This document shows positions 1 through 9,160 of a DNA stretch of 64,000 nucleotides, piece by piece. Each line of letters opens with the position of its first letter. Within the stretch, counting starts at the first letter, position 1. Position numbers and translations under genes: made by a program. Under the pieces are notes generated by a model that did no database searches, was not told the origin of the DNA, and worked only from the letters and a program-made list of their open reading frames with translations. Origin of the DNA: Salinicoccus roseus (GTDB lineage Bacteria; Bacillota; Bacilli; Staphylococcales; Salinicoccaceae); NCBI RefSeq assembly GCF_003814515.1, contig NZ_RKQJ01000001.1, forward strand, positions 1,302,001 to 1,366,000, given 5' to 3'.

Positions 1-623
1 TGCATATATGCAAGTTCTGTCTGATTTATTTCTCCACTTTGATAACTTTGTGTCATTATAATCTTAAGCTCATCTTCCGAGTGCCCCTGTTCTACAGCCA
101 CATCCTTGAATCCGACCAGTCTGACGAGGAATCTTGCAGTACCGTTCATCGTCCAGATCAGTGGTTTCATGATGACACCGAAGAAATAAAGGGGCCCTGA
201 AATTACCAATGCCAATTTTTCTGCATACTGGATTGCAACTGTCTTTGGTGCAAGTTCACCGACGACGACATGGATGAAGGTGACGATGATGAATGCCAGC
301 GCTACGGTCAATACTGTGGTCAACTGGTCCGGTATTCCGATCAGTTCAAAAAGGGGATGCAGTACGACTTCAAATGTCGACTCCCCGATCCAGCCGAGAC
401 CGAGGGCGGTTACAGTAATACCCAGCTGGCATGCAGACAGGTAGTAGTCGAGCTCCATCGTCATCTTGCGCACACGGCGCGCTTTCCTGTTGCCCTCTTC
501 AATGAGCTGATCGATGCGTGACAGCCTTGCTTTGACGAGTGCAAATTCAGATCCTACAAAAAGCATTGTGAGTATTATAAGGATTACAAATAAAATTAAG
601 TTCCATATCGTGGTTATGTCCAA
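1..623 (-). CDS. CNNM/DUF21 (HlyC/CorC family) membrane transporter, C-terminal part beyond window
   Basis: About 207 N-terminal residues are visible before the window edge. They carry a first membrane segment with the GSEFAL motif, then LSACQLGITVTALGLGWIGE and GELAPKT, all typical of the DUF21 (CNNM) transmembrane domain linked to magnesium or cobalt efflux and tolerance. The paired CBS domains expected after it lie outside the window. The chosen start is TTG at 623: the nearby ATG at 606 is in another frame, and AAGGGAACT stands just upstream as ribosome binding site. That site is the 3' arm of a hairpin in a structured leader. Substrate is inferred from the family only. Confidence 0.85.
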   Translation of the reverse strand, partial: MDITTIWNLILFVILIILTMLFVGSEFALVKARLSRIDQLIEEGNRKARRVRKMTMELDYYLSACQLGITVTALGLGWIGESTFEVVLHPLFELIGIPDQLTTVLTVALAFIIVTFIHVVVGELAPKTVAIQYAEKLALVISGPLYFFGVIMKPLIWTMNGTARFLVRLVGFKDVAVEQGHSEDELKIIMTQSYQSGEINQTELAYM

Positions 624-628
624 TTAGT

Positions 629-770
629 TCCCTTGTCTAGAAGGGATTCACCTCCGGTAATATTTGACTACAATCTTTGCGTATAGTGCTTTCTGAAACA
701 GGGTAACGATTCTCTTCTAACATCTCAGTCGGCACATGAAATTTCAAATCCGCCTTCCCAATTGTAGTCA
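629..770 (-). promoter_or_regulatory. candidate structured 5' leader (possible riboswitch) of the CNNM gene
   Basis: On the minus strand a perfect 10-bp pairing (TGACTACAAT with ATTGTAGTCA, + positions 761-770 and 665-674) closes an approximately 85-nt region, as the P1 stem of an aptamer would. Inside, CTGAGA can pair with TTTCAG. Downstream, a 6-bp hairpin (629-634 with 641-646) holds the AAGGGA of the ribosome binding site. A TATAAT box lies upstream at 793-788. I do not recognise it as M-box, yybP-ykoY or another known family. Regulation by a metal ion is a guess from the gene it precedes. Confidence 0.5.
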
Positions 771-910
771 CCTCCCAAAAGTTAATAATTATAGTCATTT
801 TACCATAATCACTTTTCTCCTTGCTACATCTAATCACTTTTCAAACTATATAATATGTAGGTTTTATGTCGAAGCGACGTTTTCCGGCACTCCCGCTTCC
901 TTGTTTGCAT

Positions 911-945
911 AAAAAAATGCGATCCGGAACTGATTCCGAATCGCA
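911..945 (-). terminator. rho-independent terminator of the DegV gene
   Basis: Read on the minus strand, a 13-bp stem (ATGCGATTCGGAA with TTCCGGATCGCAT, one mismatch) and a 3-nt loop region are followed by seven T residues. It starts 5 bases after the DegV stop codon. Confidence 0.85.
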
Positions 946-949
946 TATC

Positions 950-1801
950 CTATCGGCCTTTTGTAAATCCAAATCCAATTGTACCATGTCCGGTATGCAC
1001 GCCGGCTACAGTTACCAGAGGCTCTACCATCAGGTTGACATCAGGCAGCCTTTCCTTGATCTTCTTCTTCCATTCGTCCACCAGGCTTGCACTTCCCGCA
1101 TGTACGAGGCCGAGCGTCTTCACTCCCTCTTCTTTTACGTGTTCCTCAAGATTAGCAAGCACTGCATTGTATATCTTCTTTTTCGTGCGCAGTTTCTCTC
1201 CGATAACTACTTTGCCGTCATCGAATTCGAGCTTCAGGTGGATGTTGAGGACGGAGGCGAGCATGGACTGGGAAGCGGATACCCGTCCGCTCTTCCTCAT
1301 CTGGCTGAAGCTCTGCGGCAGAAGGTAGAGCTGGGTGCTTCTGGTCATCTCCCTGATTTCCTCCACCACTTCTTCAATATCCTTGTCGGACTCCCTCGAC
1401 TCCACCGCATGTTCGACCATCTGCTTCATCGGATAGCTGCCGATGCGCGAATCGATGACATATACAGGTTTTGACATGTCTTCCGAAGCACTGAGCGAGC
1501 TCTGGTATGTCCCCGTCAGTTCACTCGACGCATGTACTGCAATGACAGCTTCATACTCATCATCCGCTTCAATCGCTTCATATATCTCCATGAATTCCCC
1601 TATTGTCGGTTGGGAGGTCTTTGCCCCTTCCCCGCTCTCTTTCAGCATGTCATAGATTTCCTCAGTCGTCGCATCAATGCCGTCCCTATAGGCGACGCCA
1701 TCGATGATGACAGACATGGGCAGCACCTTGACATCATGCTTTTCCCTGTATGCCTGATCGACGCCCGAGGCGGAATCCGTCACCACTGCTATCTTTTTCA
1801 T
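950..1801 (-). CDS. DegV family fatty-acid-binding protein
   Basis: 283 residues, the usual DegV length. The N-terminus MKKIAVVTDSASG, the VLPMSVIIDG segment, YVIDSR near residue 115 and the C-terminal GVHTGHGTIGFGF are DegV-family features. DegV proteins such as staphylococcal FakB bind a fatty acid and present it to the kinase FakA for phosphorylation and entry into phospholipid synthesis; the acyl specificity here cannot be read. The ATG at 1801 is preferred to upstream starts because GAAGGGA lies 6 bases before it. Single gene with its own terminator, 63 bases after cydC. Confidence 0.85.
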   Translation of the reverse strand: MKKIAVVTDSASGVDQAYREKHDVKVLPMSVIIDGVAYRDGIDATTEEIYDMLKESGEGAKTSQPTIGEFMEIYEAIEADDEYEAVIAVHASSELTGTYQSSLSASEDMSKPVYVIDSRIGSYPMKQMVEHAVESRESDKDIEEVVEEIREMTRSTQLYLLPQSFSQMRKSGRVSASQSMLASVLNIHLKLEFDDGKVVIGEKLRTKKKIYNAVLANLEEHVKEEGVKTLGLVHAGSASLVDEWKKKIKERLPDVNLMVEPLVTVAGVHTGHGTIGFGFTKGR

Positions 1802-1864
1802 ATTAATCCCTTCCTTCGTACCGCGTAATGTTTCAACCAGTGTAGCATTTACTCCCATATAATA

Positions 1865-3484
1865 CTATAAATAATCCCTGAAGCGCTGTACCGCCTGATG
1901 GACGGCACCTTTCTCCTTCATCAGGGCTTCATATGAGCCCGATTCGATGATGCGCCCCTGCTCCATATAATGGATGAAATCGAATGATTCGAGTCTGCTG
2001 AGATCGTGTGTGCTGATGATGAGGGTGGGCTTTGACAGTATGCGGTCCCACACCTTCTGCTTCAGACTGTCATCCAGGCGTGCCGTCGGTTCGTCCATGA
2101 TCCACCATGGCTTATCTTCTGCCAGCATCCGGATGAAATGCAGCCGTTTCTGTTCCCCACCCGACAGTCTGCCGGTGAATTCGATGGGGGTATCAGGACT
2201 GTAGTATGCCATCCCCATCTCTTCCAGATCGGCCGCCACTTCTTCCGGTGACCTGTCGATATGGCCAAACAGAGTGACATTATCCATTACAGTCGCATTA
2301 TAGAAATCCAGCTGCTGGGGCATGATCGAGGCATTGCCGGCCAGTGCCCCGTAATCTGTTTCGCTGCCCCCGCTGTACACAGTGACTGCAGGATCTGCAT
2401 GGATGATGCGCTCTATCAGCGTCGTCTTTCCTGAACCGCTGCTGCCGATGATTGCATGCTTCTCCCCTTTTTTGAATGTCACAGAAATATCCTTCAGTAC
2501 ATCCAATGATGCATTCGGATAGCGGAAGTTCAGACCGTCCGCCCGGATGGCCGTCAATTCCGCCCCAATGTCCCGCTGTTGAGAAGCAGGGACATCCGTC
2601 TCCAGTTCGGCAACTGCCGACTTCACCCTTCCATATTGGCTGGCAGGATTCATCACGGGCATTATCAGGTCGAAATAGCTCAAGGCAATGAGCATCACCA
2701 TCGGTACCCAAAGCGGCGTATCTTCATAGGTCAGGACGATGATCAGAACGATGGCTGCAATCTGGACTGCCTGGGCGATGAACTGCATCATCGCTTCGTA
2801 TGCGGCGAGCCGGTCCTCGTTTCTTCTGATGGCCCACAGTTCAGGGGAGAGTCCTTCCCTTTGTGCGTCAGCTTTCTTCGTCACCCACAAATCGGTATAG
2901 TCATGGATGAAGTGGTACAGTTTTCCGTAAAGTGCATCATCCGTGGCTTCCCTTGCCTCGAGTGCTTTTGCCATCCTTCCTTCAAACATCTTGGGGATGG
3001 CGAATAGCAGTGTGAGTGCAATTGCTCCTGCCAGCGCCGCAAAAGCAGGACCGAAATAGATCGACAGCACTATGAGCAGCAGTGAGATCAGTACGGCTAC
3101 GATATAGGGATAGATGATCCGTATATAATAGTTCTCCACCTGCTCGAAATATTGATTCAGCCTTTGGATGAACTTTACGCTATGCGTATTCCTGCCGGTG
3201 CGGATCGTACTCCTGAAATAATCCAGCCGAAGCCGCCCGATCAGCTGGAAGGTCGCCTCATGCGAAAGGAGGCGTTCTATATACTTGAATGCCCCTTTCA
3301 TCATTCCGAAAAGCTTGATGACTGCGATGATCAGTATGATGACGAAAAAAGGCGGGTCAAAGAAGCTCAGACTGATCATGTAGCCGCTGAGGCCAAATAG
3401 CGCGATGCCGACAAGACCGCCCGAGAGGCCGAGGATGATGCTGTAGAGTATCTGCTTTCTTTCATTCTTTAAAAATTCCATCAC
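1865..3484 (-). CDS. cydC: thiol reductant ABC exporter subunit CydC
   Basis: 539 residues: an N-terminal six-helix exporter domain (about 1-290) followed by an ABC ATPase with Walker A GSSGSGKT at about 347-354, signature LSGGEQKR and Walker B IMDEPT. CydDC is a heterodimeric exporter of cysteine and glutathione needed for assembly of cytochrome bd and other haem proteins. It overlaps the end of cydD; either GTG at 3484 or ATG at 3481 (TGATG overlap) could be the start. Lying at the end of a molybdenum cofactor gene run, it probably serves the same low-oxygen respiratory programme. Assignment of C versus D rests on gene order and similarity. Confidence 0.85.
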   Translation of the reverse strand: MMEFLKNERKQILYSIILGLSGGLVGIALFGLSGYMISLSFFDPPFFVIILIIAVIKLFGMMKGAFKYIERLLSHEATFQLIGRLRLDYFRSTIRTGRNTHSVKFIQRLNQYFEQVENYYIRIIYPYIVAVLISLLLIVLSIYFGPAFAALAGAIALTLLFAIPKMFEGRMAKALEAREATDDALYGKLYHFIHDYTDLWVTKKADAQREGLSPELWAIRRNEDRLAAYEAMMQFIAQAVQIAAIVLIIVLTYEDTPLWVPMVMLIALSYFDLIMPVMNPASQYGRVKSAVAELETDVPASQQRDIGAELTAIRADGLNFRYPNASLDVLKDISVTFKKGEKHAIIGSSGSGKTTLIERIIHADPAVTVYSGGSETDYGALAGNASIMPQQLDFYNATVMDNVTLFGHIDRSPEEVAADLEEMGMAYYSPDTPIEFTGRLSGGEQKRLHFIRMLAEDKPWWIMDEPTARLDDSLKQKVWDRILSKPTLIISTHDLSRLESFDFIHYMEQGRIIESGSYEALMKEKGAVHQAVQRFRDYL

Positions 3485-5052
3485 GATGCCCCTTTCGCGA
3501 GGGTGATCTGCCTGTTGCTGAATGTATAGTGGCGGTCTGCAATATTGAGCAGTTTCCTCCGGTGGACGACTGCCACGATCGCCGCCTCCTGTTTGAGTTC
3601 CGCCAAGTGCTCCATGATGAGCGCTTCAGTCGTAGCGTCGAGGAATTCCGTCGGCTCATCCATCAGTATGATGCTGGGGCGCCTTATCAGGACGCGCGCA
3701 ATCTTGAGTCTGACGATTTCCCCGCCAGAGAGGGGGATGTTGTGGTTCACTATCGGTGTATGGATCCCTTTCTCCAGGTTGTCCAGGCTGTCCATCAGTC
3801 CGAGCTGATCCAGTATATGGACAACTTCCTGCTCCTCATACTCGCCATCCGATACATAATCATGGATGGTCGTGTCGGAGAAGTAGACTTCATCTGAAAT
3901 ATATCCGATATCCTCATTGGAGAGGGCGACTGTACCCTGCTCCGGCGGATGCAGTCCAAGCAGCATGTGTATGAAGGTGCTTTTGCCGATGCCGGACGGT
4001 CCGGTGATGGCGACGAATCCCGTCTTCGGCAATGTCATATCGACATCTTCCAGCAGCATATCCTCACCGTAGCCGAGCGAGACACCTTCGAGTGCAACCG
4101 AATCGGAGGTGGCTCCGAATGTTCTGTAGTCCTCCCTGGCAGAGTCAGTGGCGAGCCACTCTTCGATGCGTTCCAGATGACCCTGCGAAAGCTTGCCATT
4201 ATGGAACTCGATGCCGAGCACCTTCAGCGCATTATAGAATTCAGGCGCGAGCAGCAGGGTGAAGAACGCCGCATAGAATGTGATGCCATCAAATATGATG
4301 ATCTGAAGTCCAACCTCCAGTGCAATCAGTCCGATGCCGAGTATCGTAATGAATTCAAGCATCAGTGTGGACTGGAAGGCATACTTCAGAATATGCATGG
4401 TCTCCCTGACATATCTTTCGTTGTACTGTTTGAGCTTCCCGATCACCGTATTTTCAGCCCCGGTGTGCCTCACCGTGTTCTTTCCCCTGATGAGGTTGAG
4501 GAAAAGTGTCCCGAGCTCATCGAACTGGGCAGCCTGCGCCTCCGATTCATCCTTGGTGCGGAGACCCACAAGCACATAGTAGAGCGGAACGAACGGCGCC
4601 GTAAACAGCATGATGAAGGCTGCGTTCCTGTGGATCAGGAACATCGCAGCAATGATGACGGTAAGCTTGACCATCGTCTGGATGACTGTCGGGATGAAGA
4701 CCTTCTCGAATGGCCGATATTTCTCGAGATGTACGAAGATGGCGTTGAGCATCGACTCAGAATGCTTCCGCGTCTGATCGTCTATAGTGGAGACCACCCG
4801 GCCAGCAAGTGCTTCAATCCTTGAATTCGCCACACGTGCTCCGACAACCTTGTAGAGTGCAGACATCAGGGCATAAAGAAGGAAGAACAGGGCCACCCAC
4901 ATCAGGCCGTCGACACCCGGGGCAGCGCCCTCCATTACGATATCCTCAAGCATCATGGACAGATGATGTCCGAACATGATGAATGCTGAAACTCCAAGTG
5001 CGGACATGAGGGCATACAATATAAGGTATTTCTTTGGCATGTTCAGCTTCAT
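3481..5052 (-). CDS. cydD: thiol reductant ABC exporter subunit CydD
   Basis: 523 residues, with a membrane domain to about 300 and an ABC ATPase with Walker A GPSGIGKS at 351-358, signature LSGGEIVRL and Walker B ILMDEPTEFLD. It is the partner half-transporter of CydC, with which it overlaps by 1-4 bases. AGGAAGGGAATAAT precedes the ATG. It is about 50 bases downstream of moaA, with a hairpin terminator in between, so it may be expressed by read-through or by a promoter inside moaA. It is slightly shorter than many CydD proteins but no domain is missing. Confidence 0.85.
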   Translation of the reverse strand: MKLNMPKKYLILYALMSALGVSAFIMFGHHLSMMLEDIVMEGAAPGVDGLMWVALFFLLYALMSALYKVVGARVANSRIEALAGRVVSTIDDQTRKHSESMLNAIFVHLEKYRPFEKVFIPTVIQTMVKLTVIIAAMFLIHRNAAFIMLFTAPFVPLYYVLVGLRTKDESEAQAAQFDELGTLFLNLIRGKNTVRHTGAENTVIGKLKQYNERYVRETMHILKYAFQSTLMLEFITILGIGLIALEVGLQIIIFDGITFYAAFFTLLLAPEFYNALKVLGIEFHNGKLSQGHLERIEEWLATDSAREDYRTFGATSDSVALEGVSLGYGEDMLLEDVDMTLPKTGFVAITGPSGIGKSTFIHMLLGLHPPEQGTVALSNEDIGYISDEVYFSDTTIHDYVSDGEYEEQEVVHILDQLGLMDSLDNLEKGIHTPIVNHNIPLSGGEIVRLKIARVLIRRPSIILMDEPTEFLDATTEALIMEHLAELKQEAAIVAVVHRRKLLNIADRHYTFSNRQITLAKGAS

Positions 5053-5072
5053 ATTATTCCCTTCCTGTCGAC

Positions 5073-5100
5073 AAAAAACGTGAAGGTATACTCCACGTTT
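5073..5100 (-). terminator. hairpin terminator or attenuator between moaA and cydD
   Basis: On the minus strand AAACGTGGAG pairs with CTTCACGTTT around a TATAC loop, followed by further T residues. It begins just after the moaA stop codon and ends about 20 bases before cydD, so it likely reduces transcription of cydDC from the moa promoter. Confidence 0.7.
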
Positions 5101-5102
5101 GA

Positions 5103-6125
5103 TCAGCCGCCTATATAGCTCATATTGATTTTATTCCTCTTGCGCCGGTTTTCCGCTGTAATCTCGGTCCGGAGATCCGAATACCGGTCATCGCGCTTGT
5201 TCCATACACCTGTCAGCACTTCAACCAGTTCATCGTCTGAAATGCCTTCCCGCATAATCTGCTTGATGTCGAAACCTTCCACAGCAAACAGGCAGCCATA
5301 GAACTTGCCGTCGGATGAAAGCCGCGCGCGTGTACATGTGGAACAGAAGCTTTCCGAAACACTTGTAATGAAGCCAAGATAGGATTCTGCATCTTTATGG
5401 CGGTAGACTTTTGCCACTTCGCCATAGTAGGCGGGATTCAGGGGTTCAATATCGAACTCGTCCTCGAGCATCGCAAGAATTTCCTTCTTCGTGATCACCT
5501 TATCAAAGTTCCAGCCATTATCGTTGCCCACATCCATGAATTCTATAAACCTGAGCGTGACGGGCATCGTCTTGAAGAACCGCGCCATAGGGAGTATCTC
5601 ATGTTCATTGAGGCCTTTCTGGACAACCATGTTGATCTTTATTTCAAAGCCGAGGGATATGGCATACTCGATCTGCTCGATGATCCTCGATGTACCGATG
5701 CCGCGGTCGTTGATCTGACCGAACAGCTCATCATCCATCGCATCAAGGCTGATGTTGAGCCTTCTCAGCCCCGCATCATACAACTTCTTGCCATGCTTCT
5801 TGAGCAGCAGCCCGTTTGTCGTCATTCCGATATCTTCGATGCCTTCTATTTGGTTGAGCCGGGCGATCAGCTCGTGCAGATCTTTTCTCAACAAGGGTTC
5901 CCCCCCTGTGATCCGCAGCTTTTTGACACCGAGTGACGCATAGATTTTTGCGATGCGCTCCAATTCTTCAAATGAAAGGAGCTCGTCCTTCTTCATGAAT
6001 TCGAAATCGTCCCCGAAAATCTCCTTCGGCATGCAGTAGCTGCACCTGAAGTTGCAACGGTCAGTCACTGATATCCTCAAATCACGGATCGGCCTGCCAA
6101 ATTTATCTGTAATGCTTTCTACCAT
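5103..6125 (-). CDS. moaA: GTP 3',8-cyclase MoaA (radical SAM)
   Basis: 340 residues. The N-terminal radical SAM cluster motif CNFRCSYC places Cys24, Cys28 and Cys31; the second 4Fe-4S site is seen in [19 protein letters not shown], and the chain ends in GG as MoaA requires. MoaA opens and rearranges GTP to 3',8-cyclo-GTP, which MoaC converts to cyclic pyranopterin monophosphate, the first step of molybdenum cofactor synthesis in the cytoplasm. GAGGAGGAATACCT precedes the ATG at 6125; the stop of mobA is 12 bases upstream, so they are one transcription unit. Confidence 0.95.
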   Translation of the reverse strand: MVESITDKFGRPIRDLRISVTDRCNFRCSYCMPKEIFGDDFEFMKKDELLSFEELERIAKIYASLGVKKLRITGGEPLLRKDLHELIARLNQIEGIEDIGMTTNGLLLKKHGKKLYDAGLRRLNISLDAMDDELFGQINDRGIGTSRIIEQIEYAISLGFEIKINMVVQKGLNEHEILPMARFFKTMPVTLRFIEFMDVGNDNGWNFDKVITKKEILAMLEDEFDIEPLNPAYYGEVAKVYRHKDAESYLGFITSVSESFCSTCTRARLSSDGKFYGCLFAVEGFDIKQIMREGISDDELVEVLTGVWNKRDDRYSDLRTEITAENRRKRNKINMSYIGG

Positions 6126-6137
6126 AGGTATTCCTCC

Positions 6138-6716
6138 TCAGTGAATGTCCGTCTTTCTGTTTATATTCATGAACGTTCCGTTATCGATGTCATGAAGCGC
6201 TGCATCCACTTCGATCATTTCCTTCTTTTCAAATAAAGCACGCATGCTCCGCCGATTCTCTTCCAGCAGCTGTCTGATGGTTCTCGACAGATCGCTGCCC
6301 TGGTACACGGCAATGAGCGGGTGGAGGCGTTCGGCTTCCTTCGTAACGATGATCGCATCTTTATGCTCGACCGCCCGGTCATGCAGTATCTGCAGCCAGG
6401 ACGGCGACACATAGGGGACGTCACATGTTACGACGAGGAGCCTTTGTCCCGGAAAAGCTTCCGCCAATGCAAAGAGTCCCCCGAGGGGACCCTGATCCTG
6501 GAATTCAGGATGGTCCACAACCGTCTGATGGCCGTTGAAGTGTGCTTTCAGACGTGCATTTGTACTGATCGCTATCCGGTCGCACTCCCCGGATTCGACG
6601 AGGGCATCGAGAGCATGCTTGTACATCGGCCTGCCCTCCAGTTCGAAGAATGCCTTGTCCTCTCCGAAACGCGTTGAGTTGCCCCCGGCCAACACGATGC
6701 CGATTGTCTCCGTCAT
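6138..6716 (-). CDS. mobA: molybdenum cofactor guanylyltransferase MobA
   Basis: 192 residues with the nucleotide-binding signature LAGGNSTRFGEDKA at the N-terminus and VTCDVPYVSP in the middle, as in MobA. It joins GMP to molybdopterin to form the MGD cofactor, the form used by NarG. The ATG overlaps the moaD stop (ATGA), indicating translational coupling. Confidence 0.93.
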   Translation of the reverse strand: MTETIGIVLAGGNSTRFGEDKAFFELEGRPMYKHALDALVESGECDRIAISTNARLKAHFNGHQTVVDHPEFQDQGPLGGLFALAEAFPGQRLLVVTCDVPYVSPSWLQILHDRAVEHKDAIIVTKEAERLHPLIAVYQGSDLSRTIRQLLEENRRSMRALFEKKEMIEVDAALHDIDNGTFMNINRKTDIH

Positions 6717-6946
6717 CCACCGCTCACTGGCGGAATCAGTGCAACCTCATCGTCGTCATCTATGACCTGGTCATCCTTGACGAACGACTCGTTGCAGGCC
6801 ACCTGGAACACATCCCCCTCGAGTGATGGGAACTGCGCGTATATTGCCTGCTTCAATTCGCCGGCCGTCATGGCGCTGGGGCCATCCAGTATAATCCGGC
6901 TTTCCCCGACCTTTTCCTTCAATCCTGCAAACAGCATTACTTTCAT
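6713..6946 (-). CDS. moaD: molybdopterin synthase sulfur-carrier subunit MoaD
   Basis: 77 residues with ubiquitin-like fold length, ending in PPVSGG; the terminal Gly-Gly is the site that MoeB adenylates and that carries the thiocarboxylate. With MoaE it forms molybdopterin synthase. ATG at 6946 (MKVMLFAGLKE) is the family start; a longer open frame upstream runs through moaE in another frame. The gene sits 1 base after moaE, with GGAGAAATGAT as ribosome binding region inside the moaE end. Confidence 0.93.
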   Translation of the reverse strand: MKVMLFAGLKEKVGESRIILDGPSAMTAGELKQAIYAQFPSLEGDVFQVACNESFVKDDQVIDDDDEVALIPPVSGG

Positions 6947-6947
6947 A

Positions 6948-7391
6948 TCATTTCTCCTCCAAGCTTGGATGATACTGGCGCTGGTCGCCCATCCATTCTT
7001 CTCCGTCTTCCCATACTTCCTTCTTCCAGATGGGGACGATCTCCTTGATGCGCTCGATGGCATATTCATTGGCGCGGTAGCTGTCTTTTCTGTGTGGGGC
7101 ACTCGTCACGATGACGACCGCAATATCCGAAATTTCAAGCTTTCCGACACGGTGTGCAATCGTCGTCCGGACTCCCGGCCAGCGTTCGCTGATCTCTTCC
7201 CCGATCTGGGCGAGCTTCTTCTCCGCCATCGGCTTGTATGCTTCATATTCCAGATGGACGGTCCGTGTCCCTTTCGTCCACTCCCTGACATGTCCGGTGA
7301 ACATGCATACGGCGCCCTGCTTTTCATCTATTGTATATTCGTGATACCGATTGATGTCAATCGGCTCATCCACTACTTCAAACTGTTTCAT
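6948..7391 (-). CDS. moaE: molybdopterin synthase catalytic subunit MoaE
   Basis: 147 residues, the normal MoaE size, with FTGHVREW, HLEYEAYKPMAE, AHRVGKLEISDIAV and the C-terminal PIWKKEVWEDGEEW, all MoaE hallmarks including the active-site Lys residues. It inserts the two dithiolene sulfurs into precursor Z using MoaD thiocarboxylate. Two adjacent ATG codons (7394 and 7391) are possible; 7391 gives better spacing to GGAG. The start lies inside the mobB end (overlap about 14-17 bases). Confidence 0.93.
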   Translation of the reverse strand: MKQFEVVDEPIDINRYHEYTIDEKQGAVCMFTGHVREWTKGTRTVHLEYEAYKPMAEKKLAQIGEEISERWPGVRTTIAHRVGKLEISDIAVVIVTSAPHRKDSYRANEYAIERIKEIVPIWKKEVWEDGEEWMGDQRQYHPSLEEK

Positions 7392-7845
7392 CATCAGAAC
7401 TCCATTCTTCAAACCATTGGATAATATTACCCTCATCATACCGCATATCAGCATGCTTTAAAACATTCCGGAGGCCTATTTTATCTACATTTGTGTGACC
7501 ATCCGTAAAAGAGTGGGTGAGTACGATTTTGGGGTATTCCTCCCGTTTGTAGCCTTCTATCAATAATACATCGACCTCCCCGGCAAGCTGCATCATCTGA
7601 GCCTCCAGGGACGGCTGTACATTTTCAGTCCGCACCGACATATTCGGCGTATTGAGTATTGTGAAATCTGCCCCTTTTTCAAGGAAGCTGCCTGTATCTG
7701 TACCTGCATCGATGACACCTTTATCCAGATGGTGGTGCTTGATGACTGCCACCCGTTTACCTTTTGATTTCAGCAGCGCAACCATACGCTGGATCAGGGT
7801 CGTCTTGCCGGTATTCTTGAATCCGACGACCTGCAGAACCTTCAT
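7378..7845 (-). CDS. mobB: molybdopterin-guanine dinucleotide biosynthesis protein MobB
   Basis: 155 residues beginning [17 protein letters not shown], a P-loop typical of the MobB GTP-binding family, with VIKHHHLDKG and LLIEGYKREEYPK. MobB is an accessory GTPase that helps MobA attach GMP to molybdopterin. Start overlaps the moeA stop (ATGA). Confidence 0.92.
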   Translation of the reverse strand: MKVLQVVGFKNTGKTTLIQRMVALLKSKGKRVAVIKHHHLDKGVIDAGTDTGSFLEKGADFTILNTPNMSVRTENVQPSLEAQMMQLAGEVDVLLIEGYKREEYPKIVLTHSFTDGHTNVDKIGLRNVLKHADMRYDEGNIIQWFEEWSSDDETV

Positions 7846-9098
7846 AGGTCGAATTGCGGTGTGCCGGTCGTCATGTCGGTCATCATGACTTTGACACCGT
7901 CCCCTTTTTCATAGCCTCTCGTGCCCCCGGGCAGGACGATGATGCCGTTGCTCCTGGCAATCGATGTGACCGCATTCGATTTGTTGAAGCCGGCTGGTCT
8001 GGCATATACCCGGCCGTCACGGTAGTCGATCTCAGCCCGGACAAAGCGGGTGAAGGGGTTCGCCTTTTTGAAGTCTCCATCAAGCACCGCATCAAGAATC
8101 GGCGCATGGATGCGGTCGTGCCCCATCATCTTGAGGAGAGCCGGCCTCGCGAAGAGCTCGAAACCGGTATAGCAGGCCGAAGGATTCCCGCTCAGACCAA
8201 AGAGCGGAGTATCATCGAGCATGCTCACCGTCGTGACGCTGCCCGGCCGCATGCCGACCTTATTGAACAACTCTACAGCACCCAGTGCTTCGTAGAGCTT
8301 CGGAAGATGATCATAATCGCCGACGGAGACACCGCCGGTCGTGATGATCGCGTCCACTTCCTGGAGCATCTCGCGCACCCTTCCGAGGAGCGCATCAAAA
8401 TCATCCGCCTCCAGTGCATACATGCGTCCGTCGATATTCATCCGTTTCAGTTGGCTCAAAATCATCGGTCCGTTGGAATTCCTTATCTTTCCGGGCTTAA
8501 GCGGGGCATCGATGTCCACCAGTTCGCTGCCGGTCGCAAGTATCCCGACAATCGGCTGACGGTATACCTTCACATGCTTATAGCCGAATGTTGCCAATGT
8601 TGCCACAGCGCCTGGATTGATGAAGGTGCCCTCGGGCACTATCTTTTCGCCCTCCCTGCACTCCTCACCCCGGATGGCGATGTTTTCCCCAGCATTGAAT
8701 GATTTCCTTACAGTAAATGTATTTCCCGCCTGCCGCGTCTGCTCAAACATGACGACTGCATCGGCACTCTCTGGGACCGGCGCACCCGTCATGATGCGGA
8801 AGGCTTCATTCTGCTTCAGTTCGTAGTCGCTTGTCGAACCGGCCGGGACCTCGGCGACGACTTCAAATTCGACCCTATTTTCCCCGGATGCCCCCGAACT
8901 GTCTGCTGCGCGGATTGCGAAACCATCCATCGCAGATTTGTCGAACAACGGCACATCCATGGTCGCCTTCAAGTCTTCACCAAGAATACGGCCATAACTT
9001 TCTGTATGGGAAACCGTTTCGACAGACAGTGGCTTTATGCGTTCCACGACCCGCTCCACTGCTTCCGTCACTGGGATGGGTGTACGATTCAAATTCAT
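7842..9098 (-). CDS. moeA: molybdopterin molybdenumtransferase MoeA
   Basis: 418 residues with [15 protein letters not shown] near residue 50, the MPT-binding domain motif [14 protein letters not shown] and [15 protein letters not shown], all typical of MoeA. It inserts molybdate into adenylated molybdopterin. It is first of the run moeA-mobB-moaE-moaD-mobA-moaA and is divergent from moaC across a 62-base gap that must hold both promoters. GTGATGAT before the ATG is a weak ribosome binding site. Confidence 0.95.
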   Translation of the reverse strand: MNLNRTPIPVTEAVERVVERIKPLSVETVSHTESYGRILGEDLKATMDVPLFDKSAMDGFAIRAADSSGASGENRVEFEVVAEVPAGSTSDYELKQNEAFRIMTGAPVPESADAVVMFEQTRQAGNTFTVRKSFNAGENIAIRGEECREGEKIVPEGTFINPGAVATLATFGYKHVKVYRQPIVGILATGSELVDIDAPLKPGKIRNSNGPMILSQLKRMNIDGRMYALEADDFDALLGRVREMLQEVDAIITTGGVSVGDYDHLPKLYEALGAVELFNKVGMRPGSVTTVSMLDDTPLFGLSGNPSACYTGFELFARPALLKMMGHDRIHAPILDAVLDGDFKKANPFTRFVRAEIDYRDGRVYARPAGFNKSNAVTSIARSNGIIVLPGGTRGYEKGDGVKVMMTDMTTGTPQFDL

Positions 9099-9160
9099 AT
9101 CATCACTACTTTCGTCTTGTAGATTCTGTTATACTCATTGTACTAGAAAGGAAGATTCAA

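Larger units (their letters stand above)
624..949. other. 326-base gene-free stretch between CNNM gene and degV-like gene
   Basis: Holds the CNNM leader and promoter (about 624-850) and the terminator of the upstream DegV gene (911-945). A minus-strand open frame of 66 codons (637-837) overlaps the leader, but its first codon has no ribosome binding site and I do not call it a gene. Nothing is seen at 850-910. Confidence 0.6.

Noticed and set aside
637-837. Minus-strand open frame of 66 codons upstream of the CNNM gene
   Set aside because: First ATG has no ribosome binding site; the good GGGAGGTGA inside it leads only to a TTG in another frame or an ATT in frame. Better explained as a structured leader.
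3949-4824. Plus-strand open frame of 291 codons opposite cydD
   Set aside because: Wholly antisense to a clear gene, low-complexity composition with no recognisable domain and no ribosome binding site.
9099-9160. Possible Moco riboswitch between moeA and moaC
   Set aside because: Only 62 bases separate the start codons, too little for the Moco RNA, and no matching structure was seen.
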